DNA of 13,256 bases from an uncultured Eubacteriales bacterium. Its GTDB lineage: Bacteria; Bacillota; Clostridia; Lachnospirales; Lachnospiraceae. Below are positions 7,196 to 13,256 of the stretch, piece by piece; position 1 is the stretch's first letter, and every line of letters starts with the position of its first letter. The position numbers were made by a program, and so were the translations under genes. The notes under the pieces were generated by a model. It was given only the letters and a program-made list of their open reading frames with translations. It had not been told where the DNA came from and did no database searches. The stretch is taken from the NCBI GenBank assembly GCA_900321915.1, contig ONXW01000324.1, forward strand, positions 1 to 13,256. The letters are read 5' to 3'.

Positions 7196-7540
7196 CTAAT
7201 TCTGCGGATCTGCGTTTTCGCTTAATAGAAAAACCAAGTCTTTCCTCATCTCTTCAAACTGTTGGATAATTACAGATAGATTCTTCTCAATATTCTGGAC
7301 CTGAACTTCTGAGATTCTTCCGTACTTATATGCAATAAGTCTCTCTGCAATAATCTGGTATGACCAACTTTCGGAATAAGCTCTATCTCGTTCTTCGTTA
7401 TGAATCGCGAAGCCTATTGGCAAGAGATTATTTCTCATGCCTATGCTTACAGCCATAGACGATATCCCCAAGTAATCGCCGGCGATTTTACATGTGATTT
7501 TTTTCATTTTTCTTATCTCTTCATCAGTATATGCAGGCAT
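7196..7540 (-). CDS. Excisionase-like HTH protein of mobile-element type
   Basis: A 114-aa protein. Residues about 13-48 (ITCKIAGDYLGISSMAVSIG followed by MRNNLLPIGFAI) match the pattern of small DNA-binding proteins of conjugative elements and phages in Firmicutes. In these, a MerR/excisionase-like helix-turn-helix is followed by an LPxGxA turn and a Y-x-I segment. Residues 75-108 form a helix that may be a coiled coil. The ATG at 7540 is chosen because GGAGG sits 5 bases upstream; a TTG four codons earlier coincides with the ribosome site and is rejected. It is the first gene of the A+T-rich islet transcript. No integrase accompanies it, so it may be a remnant or a repurposed regulator. Confidence 0.7.
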   Translation of the reverse strand: MPAYTDEEIRKMKKITCKIAGDYLGISSMAVSIGMRNNLLPIGFAIHNEERDRAYSESWSYQIIAERLIAYKYGRISEVQVQNIEKNLSVIIQQFEEMRKDLVFLLSENADPQN

Positions 7541-7590
7541 GCTATCCTCCAATCTTCACACTTTGTAACCGTTCGATTTTCGTATCTTCC

Positions 7591-7596
7591 ATTATA
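7591..7596 (-). promoter_or_regulatory. Candidate -10 box for the islet transcript
   Basis: A perfect TATAAT on the minus strand lies 50 bases upstream of the ATG at 7540. The -35 region is poor. A second TATAAT occurs at 7714-7719 and could be an alternative promoter. Confidence 0.35.
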
Positions 7597-7714
7597 ATTG
7601 ATTTTCATCATAAAACTCTTTTCGCCTTTTCTGGTTTACCCCATCTTCTGGCCTCCCGATTTCACTATTATGAGTAACAAACTGATTAATCGTCACGTTG
7701 TCGAGTACGATGTA
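7592..7714 (-). other. Short open stretch, possible gene remnant (uncertain)
   Basis: Forty codons are open before a TAA at 7594-7592, with plausible protein-like composition (for example GRPEDGVNQKRRKEFYDENQ). A GTG at 7696 could begin a 34-aa product, but there is no ribosome site. It may be the tail of a lost gene or chance; it overlaps two TATAAT boxes. The rest of 7541-7798 holds only the hydA terminator. Confidence 0.15.
7701..7710 (+). repeat. 10-bp inverted sequence, right copy (TCGAGTACGA)
   Basis: Reverse complement of 4683-4692. It lies 29 bases inside the hydA terminator, at the point where the sequence changes from A+T-rich to the GC-richer hydrogenase operon. Confidence 0.35.
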
Positions 7715-7735
7715 TTATAAGGCATCAGGACATTG

Positions 7736-7762
7736 AAAAGCCCCGGAAACGTTTCCGGGGCT
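7736..7762 (-). terminator. Intrinsic terminator of the hydCBA operon
   Basis: A perfect 12+12 base palindrome (AGCCCCGGAAAC and its complement, 7739-7762) is followed on the minus strand by a short U run. It lies 37 bases beyond the TAA that closes the full-length hydA frame at 7799-7801. This supports the view that 7799-8059 still belongs to hydA. Confidence 0.85.
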
Positions 7763-7798
7763 GATCATATTTCTGGGAAAACCGAGGCCTGTTCCTTT

Positions 7799-8059
7799 TT
7801 ATCTCAGGAGGTCCTGTCTGTTGTAATAATGAGTGTGGAGAAGCTTGTGTGACAGCTCGCCGCATGGTTCTCCAAAGTAGGTCTCATAGACTTTGGCGAT
7901 GGCCGGATTGTTGTGGGACTGCTGCTCAGGAAGCGCTGCCGCGGCTTCATAGATAGCTTTCTTCCGCTCCTGCATTTTTGCCCAGGTCTTTGGCGGGTTC
8001 CCACCCCCGCCGATGCAGCCGCCGGGACAGGCCATGATCTCGATGAAGTGCCAGCGGGA
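7799..8059 (-). pseudogene. hydA: C-terminal part of hydA cut off by an in-frame stop
   Basis: These 86 codons continue the hydA frame directly after the TAA at 8062-8060, with no frameshift. They begin SRWHFIEIMACPGGCIGGGG, which contains the third H-cluster signature (ExMACPGGCxxGGG). Its two cysteines (511 and 515, counting the stop as 500) are ligands of the active-site cluster in [FeFe] hydrogenases. The tail, with NPAIAKVYETYFGEP and LLHTHYYNR, is the normal hydrogenase C-terminus. An internal ATG at 8035 has no ribosome site and would make a 78-aa piece that is unlikely to be useful by itself. Apart from the stop the segment shows no decay. Confidence 0.85.
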
Positions 8060-9559
8060 TTATCCGCTCTTTACTTTCTCCACCACCTTCTGCGCGTTGG
8101 CGATGCCGTGGGCCACAGCCACCCGGACTTCCGTGCCGTTGATGTCGATGGCAGCTTCCTTCACACCTTCAAATCCCCGGACAGGCTCGTAGTTCAGGTC
8201 CTCCATCTCCTTGCCGGTCAGGACCTTGTAGACCGTGCGGAGCGCTGCTTCCATGACGCCGCCTGTGGCGCCGAAGATCAGCCCCGCGGCGGACCCCAGT
8301 CCGAAGGGATCGTCAAACTCCGTTTCTTCCAGGTGCCTGAAATCGATGCCGCCGGTCCGGATCATTCTCGCCAGTTCCTGCACCGTGATGGAGATGTCCA
8401 CGTCCTGATATCCGCTGTCATTCAGTTCAGGCCTCTGGCACTCGAACTTTTTCGCCGTGCAGGGCATGACCGACACGCTGCAGATCTCCCCGGGATCGAT
8501 CCCCTCACGTTCCGCGTACCAGGTCTTGATCATAGCGCCGAACATCTGCTGAGGCGACTTGGCCGTGGAGAGGTGGTCCGTCATCTTCGGTTCGTAAGTC
8601 TCCAGGTATTTCACCCAGGCCGGGCAGCAGGAAGTGAACATGGGAAGGGGCGCATCGTCTGCGGCTGCCTTGCCGGAGGCGTGTGCCTGAAGACGGTGCA
8701 GGAGCTCCGTCCCCTCCTCCATGATGGTGAGGTCCGCGGAAAAATCGGAGTCAAATACCCGGTAGAAGCCGAGCCGCTTCAGTGCGGTCACCAGCCGGCC
8801 GGTGCTGACCGTCCCGGGATCTTCTCCCAGCGCTTCCGCCAGGGTAATGCGGACGGAGGGCGCCACCTGCATGATCATCTTCTTTCCGGCGCCCATTTCG
8901 TCGAGAAGTTTATTAGTAAAGTAGTGCACCGTCAGGGCTCCCGTGGGACAGTACTGGACGCACTGACCGCAGTTGATGCAGTTGGTATCCGCCAGCAGTT
9001 CTCCGTAGGCCGGCGCCACCAGGGTATGGAAGCCGCGGTTTTCCTTGGAAAGCACGTTTACCTTCTGGACCTCGTTGCAGACCTCAAGACACCTTCCGCA
9101 GAGGATGCAGAGCTTCGGGTTCCGCATGATGGAAGGTGAGCTCCAGTCATCCGGCTGGCTGCGGAGACGCTGCTCATAACGGTTCTCATTGTGAAGCCCC
9201 AGTGTCTGGGAGAGCTTCTGCAAGTCGCACTCTCCGTTCTTCGCGCAGACCAGGCAGTTCTGGGGATGCCGCGCGAAGATCAGTTCCAGGAGGTTCCTCC
9301 TTGCCTTCAGGACCTTCGGGGAAGCAGTGCGCACCACCATGCCCTCAGCCACCGGAGTAGAGCAGGATGTAGGAAGCTGCTTCATTCCTTCCACCTCCAC
9401 CACGCAGATCCTGCAGTTTGCCTTGGTTCCCAGATCCTCATGGTAGCACAGGGTAGGGATATTGATACTCGCCTGCTTCGCTGCGTTAAGTATCGTGGTC
9501 CCTTCTTTGACGCAGAGCTTCTGTCCGTCGATCGTCAGATTGATCATCTTTTCCATCAT
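8060..9559 (-). CDS. hydA: [FeFe] hydrogenase catalytic subunit HydA, interrupted at codon 500
   Basis: The 499-aa product carries all N-terminal iron-sulfur domains. A plant-type [2Fe-2S] domain uses Cys38, 49, 52 and 66. A His-ligated [4Fe-4S] site is H98-x3-C102-x2-C105-x5-C111. Two [4Fe-4S] sites use Cys151/154/157/161 and Cys194/197/200/204. The H-cluster domain has motif 1 TSCCPAW (309-315) and motif 2 MPCTAKKFE (365-373). Motif 3 lies after the in-frame TAA at 8062-8060, so the truncated protein should not hold the active-site cluster. The full frame (7799-9559, 586 codons including the stop) matches the usual length of HydA in multimeric NAD-linked hydrogenases. The ATG at 9559 overlaps the hydB stop (ATGA) and follows an AAGGAGG site, so translation is coupled. 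The role is reversible H2 formation from electrons passed by HydB/HydC. Confidence 0.95.
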   Translation of the reverse strand: MMEKMINLTIDGQKLCVKEGTTILNAAKQASINIPTLCYHEDLGTKANCRICVVEVEGMKQLPTSCSTPVAEGMVVRTASPKVLKARRNLLELIFARHPQNCLVCAKNGECDLQKLSQTLGLHNENRYEQRLRSQPDDWSSPSIMRNPKLCILCGRCLEVCNEVQKVNVLSKENRGFHTLVAPAYGELLADTNCINCGQCVQYCPTGALTVHYFTNKLLDEMGAGKKMIMQVAPSVRITLAEALGEDPGTVSTGRLVTALKRLGFYRVFDSDFSADLTIMEEGTELLHRLQAHASGKAAADDAPLPMFTSCCPAWVKYLETYEPKMTDHLSTAKSPQQMFGAMIKTWYAEREGIDPGEICSVSVMPCTAKKFECQRPELNDSGYQDVDISITVQELARMIRTGGIDFRHLEETEFDDPFGLGSAAGLIFGATGGVMEAALRTVYKVLTGKEMEDLNYEPVRGFEGVKEAAIDINGTEVRVAVAHGIANAQKVVEKVKSG

Positions 9560-10866
9560 TGGCTGCCTCCTTTCGAACAGATGCCGCAGTAATCCCCGTC
9601 GATATGATGCAGGTAATCGCTGCGGAAATTCCGGATGCTGCTCAGGACCGGGACGGATGTGGAAACGCCCAGGCCGCAAAGCGATGTAAGCTGCATTGTC
9701 TCACAGAGCTCTTCGATCTTATCCAGGTCCTTCACGCTTCCTTTTCCCTCCGAGATGCGCTTCACCAGGTTGTAGAGCTGCTGCCCTCCCTCCCGGCAGG
9801 GGGTGCATTTTCCGCAGGACTCTCTTCGGAAAAAGTCAAGGTTGTTCAGCACCACATCCACGATGCAGTTCCTGTCGTCCACCACCAGAATGGTGCCGCA
9901 GCCCAGCCGCCCGCCGGAGGCGGATACTGAATCGATATCCAGGTTCATGTCGATCTGGCCGGGGTTGATGATGGCGCCGGAGGTACCGCCGGTCTGTACG
10001 CAGAGCAGCTGGTTCCCGTCCTGAATGCCGCCGCAGACCTCGTAGATAATATCCTTCAGGTTCACGCCCATGGGGAACTCGAAGACCCCGCGCCGCTCGA
10101 CATTTCCGCAGACCGTGAAAAGCTTTGTTCCCGGGCTGTTCTCCGTGCCGTTCTGACGGAACCAGGCCGCCCCGTGGTCCAGGATGGGGGCGATGTTGGC
10201 CAGCGTCTCCACGTTGTTCAGCATGGTTGGCTTCCCGAACAGTCCCTTGATACTGGGGAAAGGCGGGCGGAACCGCGGCTCGCCGCGCTTTCCCTCGATG
10301 GATTCGAAGAGCGCTGTCTCCTCGCCGCACACATAGGCTCCGGCGCCGGAGCGGAACTTGATCTCAAAATCATAACCGCTTCCCATCATGTTCTTTCCGA
10401 GATATCCGAGGCGTTCCGCGTCCTCCAGGGCCGCCTGCATGATCGGGAAAATATAAGTGTATTCCGCCCGGAGATACACATAGCCCACATGGGCTCCGAC
10501 TGCTTTTCCGCAGATCGCCATGCCTTCAAAAACAGAACAGGGATCGCTGGAAAGAAGGATCCTGTCTTTGTTGGTCCCGGGCTCTCCCTCGTCAGCGTTG
10601 CAGACAATGTAGCGGACCGGGTCCTCAGCGGTGCCGGTGAACTGCATCTTCCTCCAGGTGGGGAATCCCGCGCCGCCTCTTCCCCGGAGGCCCGACTCCT
10701 TCACGATCTCAATGATCTCCGCGGGCTCCATGGCAAGGGCCTTCCTGAGGCCTTCAAATCCGCCCTGCTTCGCGTACTCTTCCGCGCTGCAGGGATCGAT
10801 CTTTCCCCGGTTCCGCAGGAGGTTGCGCACTTCTTTGATATCTTTCTTCTGCATCAGCTCCGCCAT
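9556..10866 (-). CDS. hydB: NuoF-like NADH-binding/FMN subunit of the hydrogenase (HydB)
   Basis: A 436-aa protein of the Complex I 51-kDa family. FMN/NADH-binding signatures are clear: GLRGRGGAGFPTW (59-71), NADEGEPGT (90-98) and GAGAYVCGEETAL (174-186). A C-terminal [4Fe-4S] site is formed by SCGKCTPCREG (Cys351, 354, 357) and SLCGLG (Cys397). It oxidises or reduces NAD(H) and passes electrons to the HydA clusters. It lacks the N-terminal thioredoxin-like [2Fe-2S] domain and the C-terminal ferredoxin domain of long HydB proteins such as the Thermotoga type; only a CxxC (427/430) remains at the end. The ATG at 10866 has GGAGGAGG within the end of hydC, and the stop overlaps the hydA start. 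Whether this short form supports electron bifurcation is uncertain. Confidence 0.93.
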   Translation of the reverse strand: MAELMQKKDIKEVRNLLRNRGKIDPCSAEEYAKQGGFEGLRKALAMEPAEIIEIVKESGLRGRGGAGFPTWRKMQFTGTAEDPVRYIVCNADEGEPGTNKDRILLSSDPCSVFEGMAICGKAVGAHVGYVYLRAEYTYIFPIMQAALEDAERLGYLGKNMMGSGYDFEIKFRSGAGAYVCGEETALFESIEGKRGEPRFRPPFPSIKGLFGKPTMLNNVETLANIAPILDHGAAWFRQNGTENSPGTKLFTVCGNVERRGVFEFPMGVNLKDIIYEVCGGIQDGNQLLCVQTGGTSGAIINPGQIDMNLDIDSVSASGGRLGCGTILVVDDRNCIVDVVLNNLDFFRRESCGKCTPCREGGQQLYNLVKRISEGKGSVKDLDKIEELCETMQLTSLCGLGVSTSVPVLSSIRNFRSDYLHHIDGDYCGICSKGGSQ

Positions 10867-10869
10867 GGC

Positions 10870-11370
10870 TCAGACCTCCTCCCTGATATACTGTTTGATG
10901 ATGTCGCGGGCTTTCTCCGGCGTCAGGTTGCTGTAGGCCCTGTCGTTGATCATGATCGCCGGGGAATTCTCGCAGAGACCAAGGCACGGACAGTACTCCA
11001 GCGTAAACCTTCCGTCCTCGGAGGTCTCTCCGATCTGCAGCTGCAGCAGGTCGCAGATCGCGTCCACTACTTCCCTGGCGCCGCGCACATGGCACGGAGC
11101 ACTCTTGCACATGCGAATGATATACTTGCCCTGGGGCTTCACAGACAGCATCGCGTAGAAGGTCACAAAGCTGTACACCTGATTGCGGGGAATGTTCATC
11201 TCCCGGGCGATGACTGTAATGACCGCCTTGGAAAGCGCAGGTACGATCGCCTGCGTCCGGATCAGGACCATCATCAGCATGTCGGGACGGTCGCGGTACT
11301 CTGCCGCGATCGCAGCCACCTGCACCAGCTTCGAGGCTGGTGTCTTGTAAACATAGTTCTCTCTCGCCAT
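10870..11370 (-). CDS. hydC: NuoE-like [2Fe-2S] subunit of the hydrogenase (HydC)
   Basis: A 166-aa protein of the Complex I 24-kDa (thioredoxin-like ferredoxin) family at its usual length. The [2Fe-2S] ligands follow the family spacing: Cys88-x4-Cys93 (MCKSAPCHVRG) and Cys129-x3-Cys133 (CPCLGLCE). The helical N-terminal half ends with NQVYSFVTFYAMLSVKPQGK, a conserved family stretch. The ATG at 11370 has a strong AAGGAGG site 4-5 bases upstream. It is the first gene of hydCBA, with 3 bases between its TGA and the hydB ATG. It shuttles electrons within the soluble NAD-linked hydrogenase complex. An additional Cys127 is present next to the second pair. Confidence 0.93.
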   Translation of the reverse strand: MARENYVYKTPASKLVQVAAIAAEYRDRPDMLMMVLIRTQAIVPALSKAVITVIAREMNIPRNQVYSFVTFYAMLSVKPQGKYIIRMCKSAPCHVRGAREVVDAICDLLQLQIGETSEDGRFTLEYCPCLGLCENSPAIMINDRAYSNLTPEKARDIIKQYIREEV

Positions 11371-11480
11371 GGCTCCTCCTTACCTGGTGTCCGGGCCGTT
11401 TTTCTTAAAGCATAATGTAATCAATAAACAAGATGCATAAGGCCGGCCCGAACCATCAATGGAATTGATTGGACAAGCTT

Positions 11481-11509
11481 ATTATAATCAGCATGTTGAC
11501 ACAGGTAAA
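11481..11509 (-). promoter_or_regulatory. Promoter of hydCBA
   Basis: On the minus strand TTTACC (11509-11504) and a perfect TATAAT (11486-11481) are 17 bases apart. Transcription would start near 11474, giving a leader of about 100 bases. The weak -35 is covered by an ACAGGTAA half-site, as expected where an activator is needed. Confidence 0.6.
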
Positions 11510-11524
11510 ACTGGAGTTTATTTT
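11496..11524 (+). promoter_or_regulatory. Promoter of lysR
   Basis: A perfect TTGACA (11496-11501) lies 17 bases before TATTTT (11519-11524), giving a start near 11531. Its -35 box lies against the -35 box of the hyd promoter, so the two divergent promoters overlap back to back and polymerases could compete. Confidence 0.6.
11501..11508 (+). promoter_or_regulatory. ACAGGTAA half-site over the hyd -35 box
   Basis: Identical to the left half of the palindrome at 11531-11546 and exactly 30 bases (about three helical turns) away on the same DNA face. It overlaps the hydCBA -35 hexamer and the first base of the site is the last base of the lysR -35. Confidence 0.5.
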
Positions 11525-11530
11525 AGTATC

Positions 11531-11546
11531 ACAGGTAATTACCTGT
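11531..11546. promoter_or_regulatory. Perfect 16-bp palindrome, operator candidate
   Basis: ACAGGTAATTACCTGT is fully self-complementary and begins at the predicted lysR transcription start. Binding here would repress lysR, while the half-site 30 bases away would place a second dimer at the hyd promoter. It does not form a symmetric T-N11-A LysR box, so the binding protein is inferred from position only. Confidence 0.6.
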
Positions 11547-11594
11547 TTTAGATTCCGGATTGATCGTTCTATGTTCACACAAAATCTTTCCACT

Positions 11595-11620
11595 AAAAAA
11601 GCACCCGGCACAGGGGTGCT
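11595..11620 (-). terminator. Terminator-like hairpin in the lysR leader, minus orientation
   Basis: A perfect 7-bp stem (AGCACCC / GGGTGCT, loop 7) is followed on the minus strand by a run of Us from the A tract at 11595-11600. It would stop leftward transcripts arising inside lysR before they reach hydC. On the plus strand it is a hairpin in the lysR leader without a U-tract. Confidence 0.55.
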
Positions 11621-11650
11621 GAATCATCAGAATAACAGAGGAGGCCGCCG

Positions 11651-12580
11651 ATGCAGACCGCAGAAAAATATTTTATGACCGTCGCTGAGGAAAAAGGAAT
11701 CTCCAGCGCTGCCCGAGTACTCTACATCACCCAACAGTCCTTAAGCGAACAGATGCAGAAGCTGGAACAGCTTTACGGCAGCAAGCTGTTTCTGCGGAAG
11801 CCGCGTTTCCAGCTGACCCAGGAAGGAGAAGCGCTGTACCGTACTCTGCAGAAGGTCCGCATCCTAGAGGACGGGCTCCAGACGGAACTGACCGAGATCC
11901 GCGACAAACAGCACGGCCTCCTGAATATCGGCATCCACTCCGTCCGGGCGCGCTGTATCCTTCCGGAGACCCTGGTCCGATTCCGCGCCCTCTGCCCCAA
12001 CGTGAAGCTGAACTTTTACAGTCACGACACCAGTGACTTCGAAAAGATGCTCCTGAACGGAGACCTGGATCTCTTCTTCGGCATCAACGCCAGGGACCTG
12101 CCGGAATTCCGCCGCATCCGCATCGCTTCGGAAGCTGCTTTTCTGGTGGTCTCCGCCGACTATCTGGAAAGGACACTGGATCGGGATCCTGCGGAGATCG
12201 GCATCATCACCCGGGAGGACCTTCAGAAAATGACGCTGATCCTCAATCAGCAGGCCACCAACTTCCGCCTCAGGATCAACGAATATCTGGAGGGCCTGAC
12301 CTTTGCCCCGGAACAGATCATCTCTGTGGACGGATACTATGTGCAGATGGAACTGGCAAGCCGCCAGCTGGGCGCCTGCTTCTGCCCGCAGCAGATGCTC
12401 CGGAACGCCCTGCTCCCCAGGGCCTCCCGTATTTCCGGCCGTCTTCTTTCCTTCCCTATCCCGGAGATCACCGACTCCAATGAGCTATATTTAGTTACCC
12501 ACCGGCATGCCTATCAGTCCGGCTATATGAAGACCTTCCTGGAAATCCTCATTGAGGAATGCCGCAGGAGCATGGAGTAG
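11651..12580 (+). CDS. LysR-family transcriptional regulator, divergent from hydCBA
   Basis: A 309-aa protein of standard LysR length. Residues 1-60 form the winged helix-turn-helix (EKGISSAARVLYITQQSLSE, then QMQKLEQLYGSKLFLRKPR and LTQEGE). Residues about 90-300 form the periplasmic-binding-protein-like effector domain, with GLLNIGIHS at its start and a D-L-D-L-F-F-G segment in the first lobe. The ATG at 11651 has GAGGAGG 6 bases upstream. The gene is divergent from hydC, with overlapping promoters and a palindrome between them, so it most likely regulates the hydrogenase operon and itself. It also converges on citC, leaving control of citrate genes outside the window possible. The effector cannot be predicted. 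Its end is 30 bases from the citC stop with no terminator between them. Confidence 0.92.
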   Translation: MQTAEKYFMTVAEEKGISSAARVLYITQQSLSEQMQKLEQLYGSKLFLRKPRFQLTQEGEALYRTLQKVRILEDGLQTELTEIRDKQHGLLNIGIHSVRARCILPETLVRFRALCPNVKLNFYSHDTSDFEKMLLNGDLDLFFGINARDLPEFRRIRIASEAAFLVVSADYLERTLDRDPAEIGIITREDLQKMTLILNQQATNFRLRINEYLEGLTFAPEQIISVDGYYVQMELASRQLGACFCPQQMLRNALLPRASRISGRLLSFPIPEITDSNELYLVTHRHAYQSGYMKTFLEILIEECRRSME

Positions 12581-12610
12581 CGTGACATACTTACTGCGCT
12601 GTCATCTTCA

Positions 12611-13256
12611 TCAGTAATGGACGACCTCCTCCGCCGCGCGGATACGCTCGAGCACCGGCTCCGCCTCCGGGCTTTGGAAGTAAGAAAGTGTGGAAGCAGG
12701 AAGCAGGTCTTTCAAGGCTTCATAATTCCCGTCACAAAGCAGAAGCCGGACCTTGCTGGCGCTGACAGGCGCCCCGCCGGACTCCCTGCGGGGGATCTCC
12801 CGGAACGTGATCCCGGCCTTCGGCAGCTCCTCCGCCATGATGCGGTTGTAGAGACCGGTGACCTGGCTCGAGGGTTCCTCACCTGCCCAGCGCGCCGTGA
12901 TGCCGCAGGCCTCCGCGATCCTCCGGAACACCGTAATATCAAGGCGCGCCTGCCCCTCGATCACGGCGGTCTCATCCTTCAGGAAATAGCTCGGGAAGGT
13001 GGCCGAAGAAATGATGTAGGGACCGCAGTCGTGAAGGACCACATTGTTCAGGTGCGCCGTGCCTTCCTCCACCAGCCGACGCCGCACGGAGAAGGGCACC
13101 AGGCTCAGGTCCTCCGAGACGATGAACAGGTGGAGCGTATCGCAGGAGGCGGAAGCCTGCTCTGCCAGGTACTGGTGTCCCAGGGTGAAGGGGTTCGCGT
13201 TCATCACCACCGCAGCGCTGCTTCCCGCCCTGCGGGTGTGGGAAAGCTCCGCGAGA
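12611..13256 (-). CDS. citC: [Citrate (pro-3S)-lyase] ligase, C-terminal part
   Basis: The frame is open to the right edge, so the start and the N-terminal acetyltransferase-like domain lie outside; about 215 residues are present. MNANPFTLGHQYL is the nucleotidyltransferase (HxGH-like) motif typical of CitC. PVSASKVR near the C-terminus is the matching SxSKVR nucleotide-binding motif. CitC uses ATP and acetate to acetylate the thiol of the citrate lyase acyl carrier protein, switching on citrate lyase. The frame does not start at the in-window GTG or ATG near 13210, because the motif normally follows several residues of strand (here SSAAVV). No other cit gene follows it on this strand, so it is either the last gene of its operon or separate from it. 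Confidence 0.9.
   Translation of the reverse strand, partial: LAELSHTRRAGSSAAVVMNANPFTLGHQYLAEQASASCDTLHLFIVSEDLSLVPFSVRRRLVEEGTAHLNNVVLHDCGPYIISSATFPSYFLKDETAVIEGQARLDITVFRRIAEACGITARWAGEEPSSQVTGLYNRIMAEELPKAGITFREIPRRESGGAPVSASKVRLLLCDGNYEALKDLLPASTLSYFQSPEAEPVLERIRAAEEVVHY

Noticed and set aside
7799..8035. The 78-aa hydrogenase tail as an independent gene
   Set aside because: Its ATG is an internal methionine of the conserved IMACPGGC motif, with no ribosome site, and the frame is continuous with hydA apart from one stop codon.
8060..8062. Reading the hydA TAA as a reassigned or specially decoded codon
   Set aside because: TAA is the normal terminator of the large coiled-coil gene and of the full hydA frame itself. 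Selenocysteine uses TGA and pyrrolysine uses TAG.
7913..9139. A 408-codon open frame on the plus strand
   Set aside because: It is wholly antisense to hydA, whose Fe-S and H-cluster motifs are unmistakable. Long antisense frames are common opposite GC-rich genes, and it has no ribosome site or recognisable domain.
10174..11415. A 413-codon open frame on the plus strand
   Set aside because: It runs antisense across hydB and hydC and their junction; it is a shadow of those genes.
1..13256. CRISPR array, tRNA, rRNA or complete insertion sequence
   Set aside because: No regularly spaced repeats, cloverleaf-like sequences, rRNA segments or transposase motifs were seen on either strand by eye.

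Overview
The window looks like chromosomal DNA from a gut- or rumen-type Clostridia member, most likely Lachnospiraceae. This is inferred from consensus AGGAGG ribosome binding sites, TATAAT boxes, a fermentative [FeFe]-hydrogenase operon with a NuoE-like and a NuoF-like subunit, a citrate lyase ligase, and VapBC/HTH gene types common in that group. Most genes lie on the minus strand; only the LysR regulator is on plus.

Left part (1-4218, minus). It begins with the first 51 codons of an exported protein. Next to it is a two-gene unit: a 182-aa acidic protein followed by a 1084-aa protein. The large one has a long charged coiled coil carrying two copies of a 13-residue motif, and several glycine-rich hydrophobic segments near its C-terminus. 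I recognise neither protein. Their layout suggests a small partner or chaperone with a large membrane-inserting or pore-forming protein, which makes this pair the best candidate for something undescribed.

Middle (about 4560-7735, minus). This stretch is visibly richer in A+T than its flanks and looks like an acquired accessory islet. In transcription order it encodes a 114-aa excisionase-like HTH protein, a 459-aa conserved protein with an N-terminal HTH-like domain, a 71-aa HTH protein, a VapB-type antitoxin and a VapC PIN-domain toxin. The 71-aa gene has a promoter with a perfect inverted repeat in its spacer and appears to be translated from a leaderless mRNA. Two tandem terminators close the left end and a strong terminator from the neighbouring operon bounds the right end. 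A 10-bp sequence occurs inverted just inside both ends. No recombinase is visible.

Right part (7799-11370, minus) is a hydrogenase operon in the order hydC (NuoE-like), hydB (NuoF-like), hydA ([FeFe] catalytic subunit). In its usual form this soluble complex links NADH and ferredoxin oxidation to H2 production. As written, hydA has an in-frame TAA at codon 500, just before the last H-cluster motif. The remaining 86 codons stay open and conserved, which points to a recent nonsense mutation, a sequence error, or readthrough.

A divergent lysR gene (11651-12580, plus) lies upstream. The two promoters overlap back to back, with an ACAGGTAA half-site over the hyd -35 box and a perfect 16-bp palindrome at the predicted lysR start, as expected for a LysR regulator controlling both itself and the hydrogenase operon. 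The window ends with the C-terminal part of citC (citrate lyase ligase) converging on lysR.
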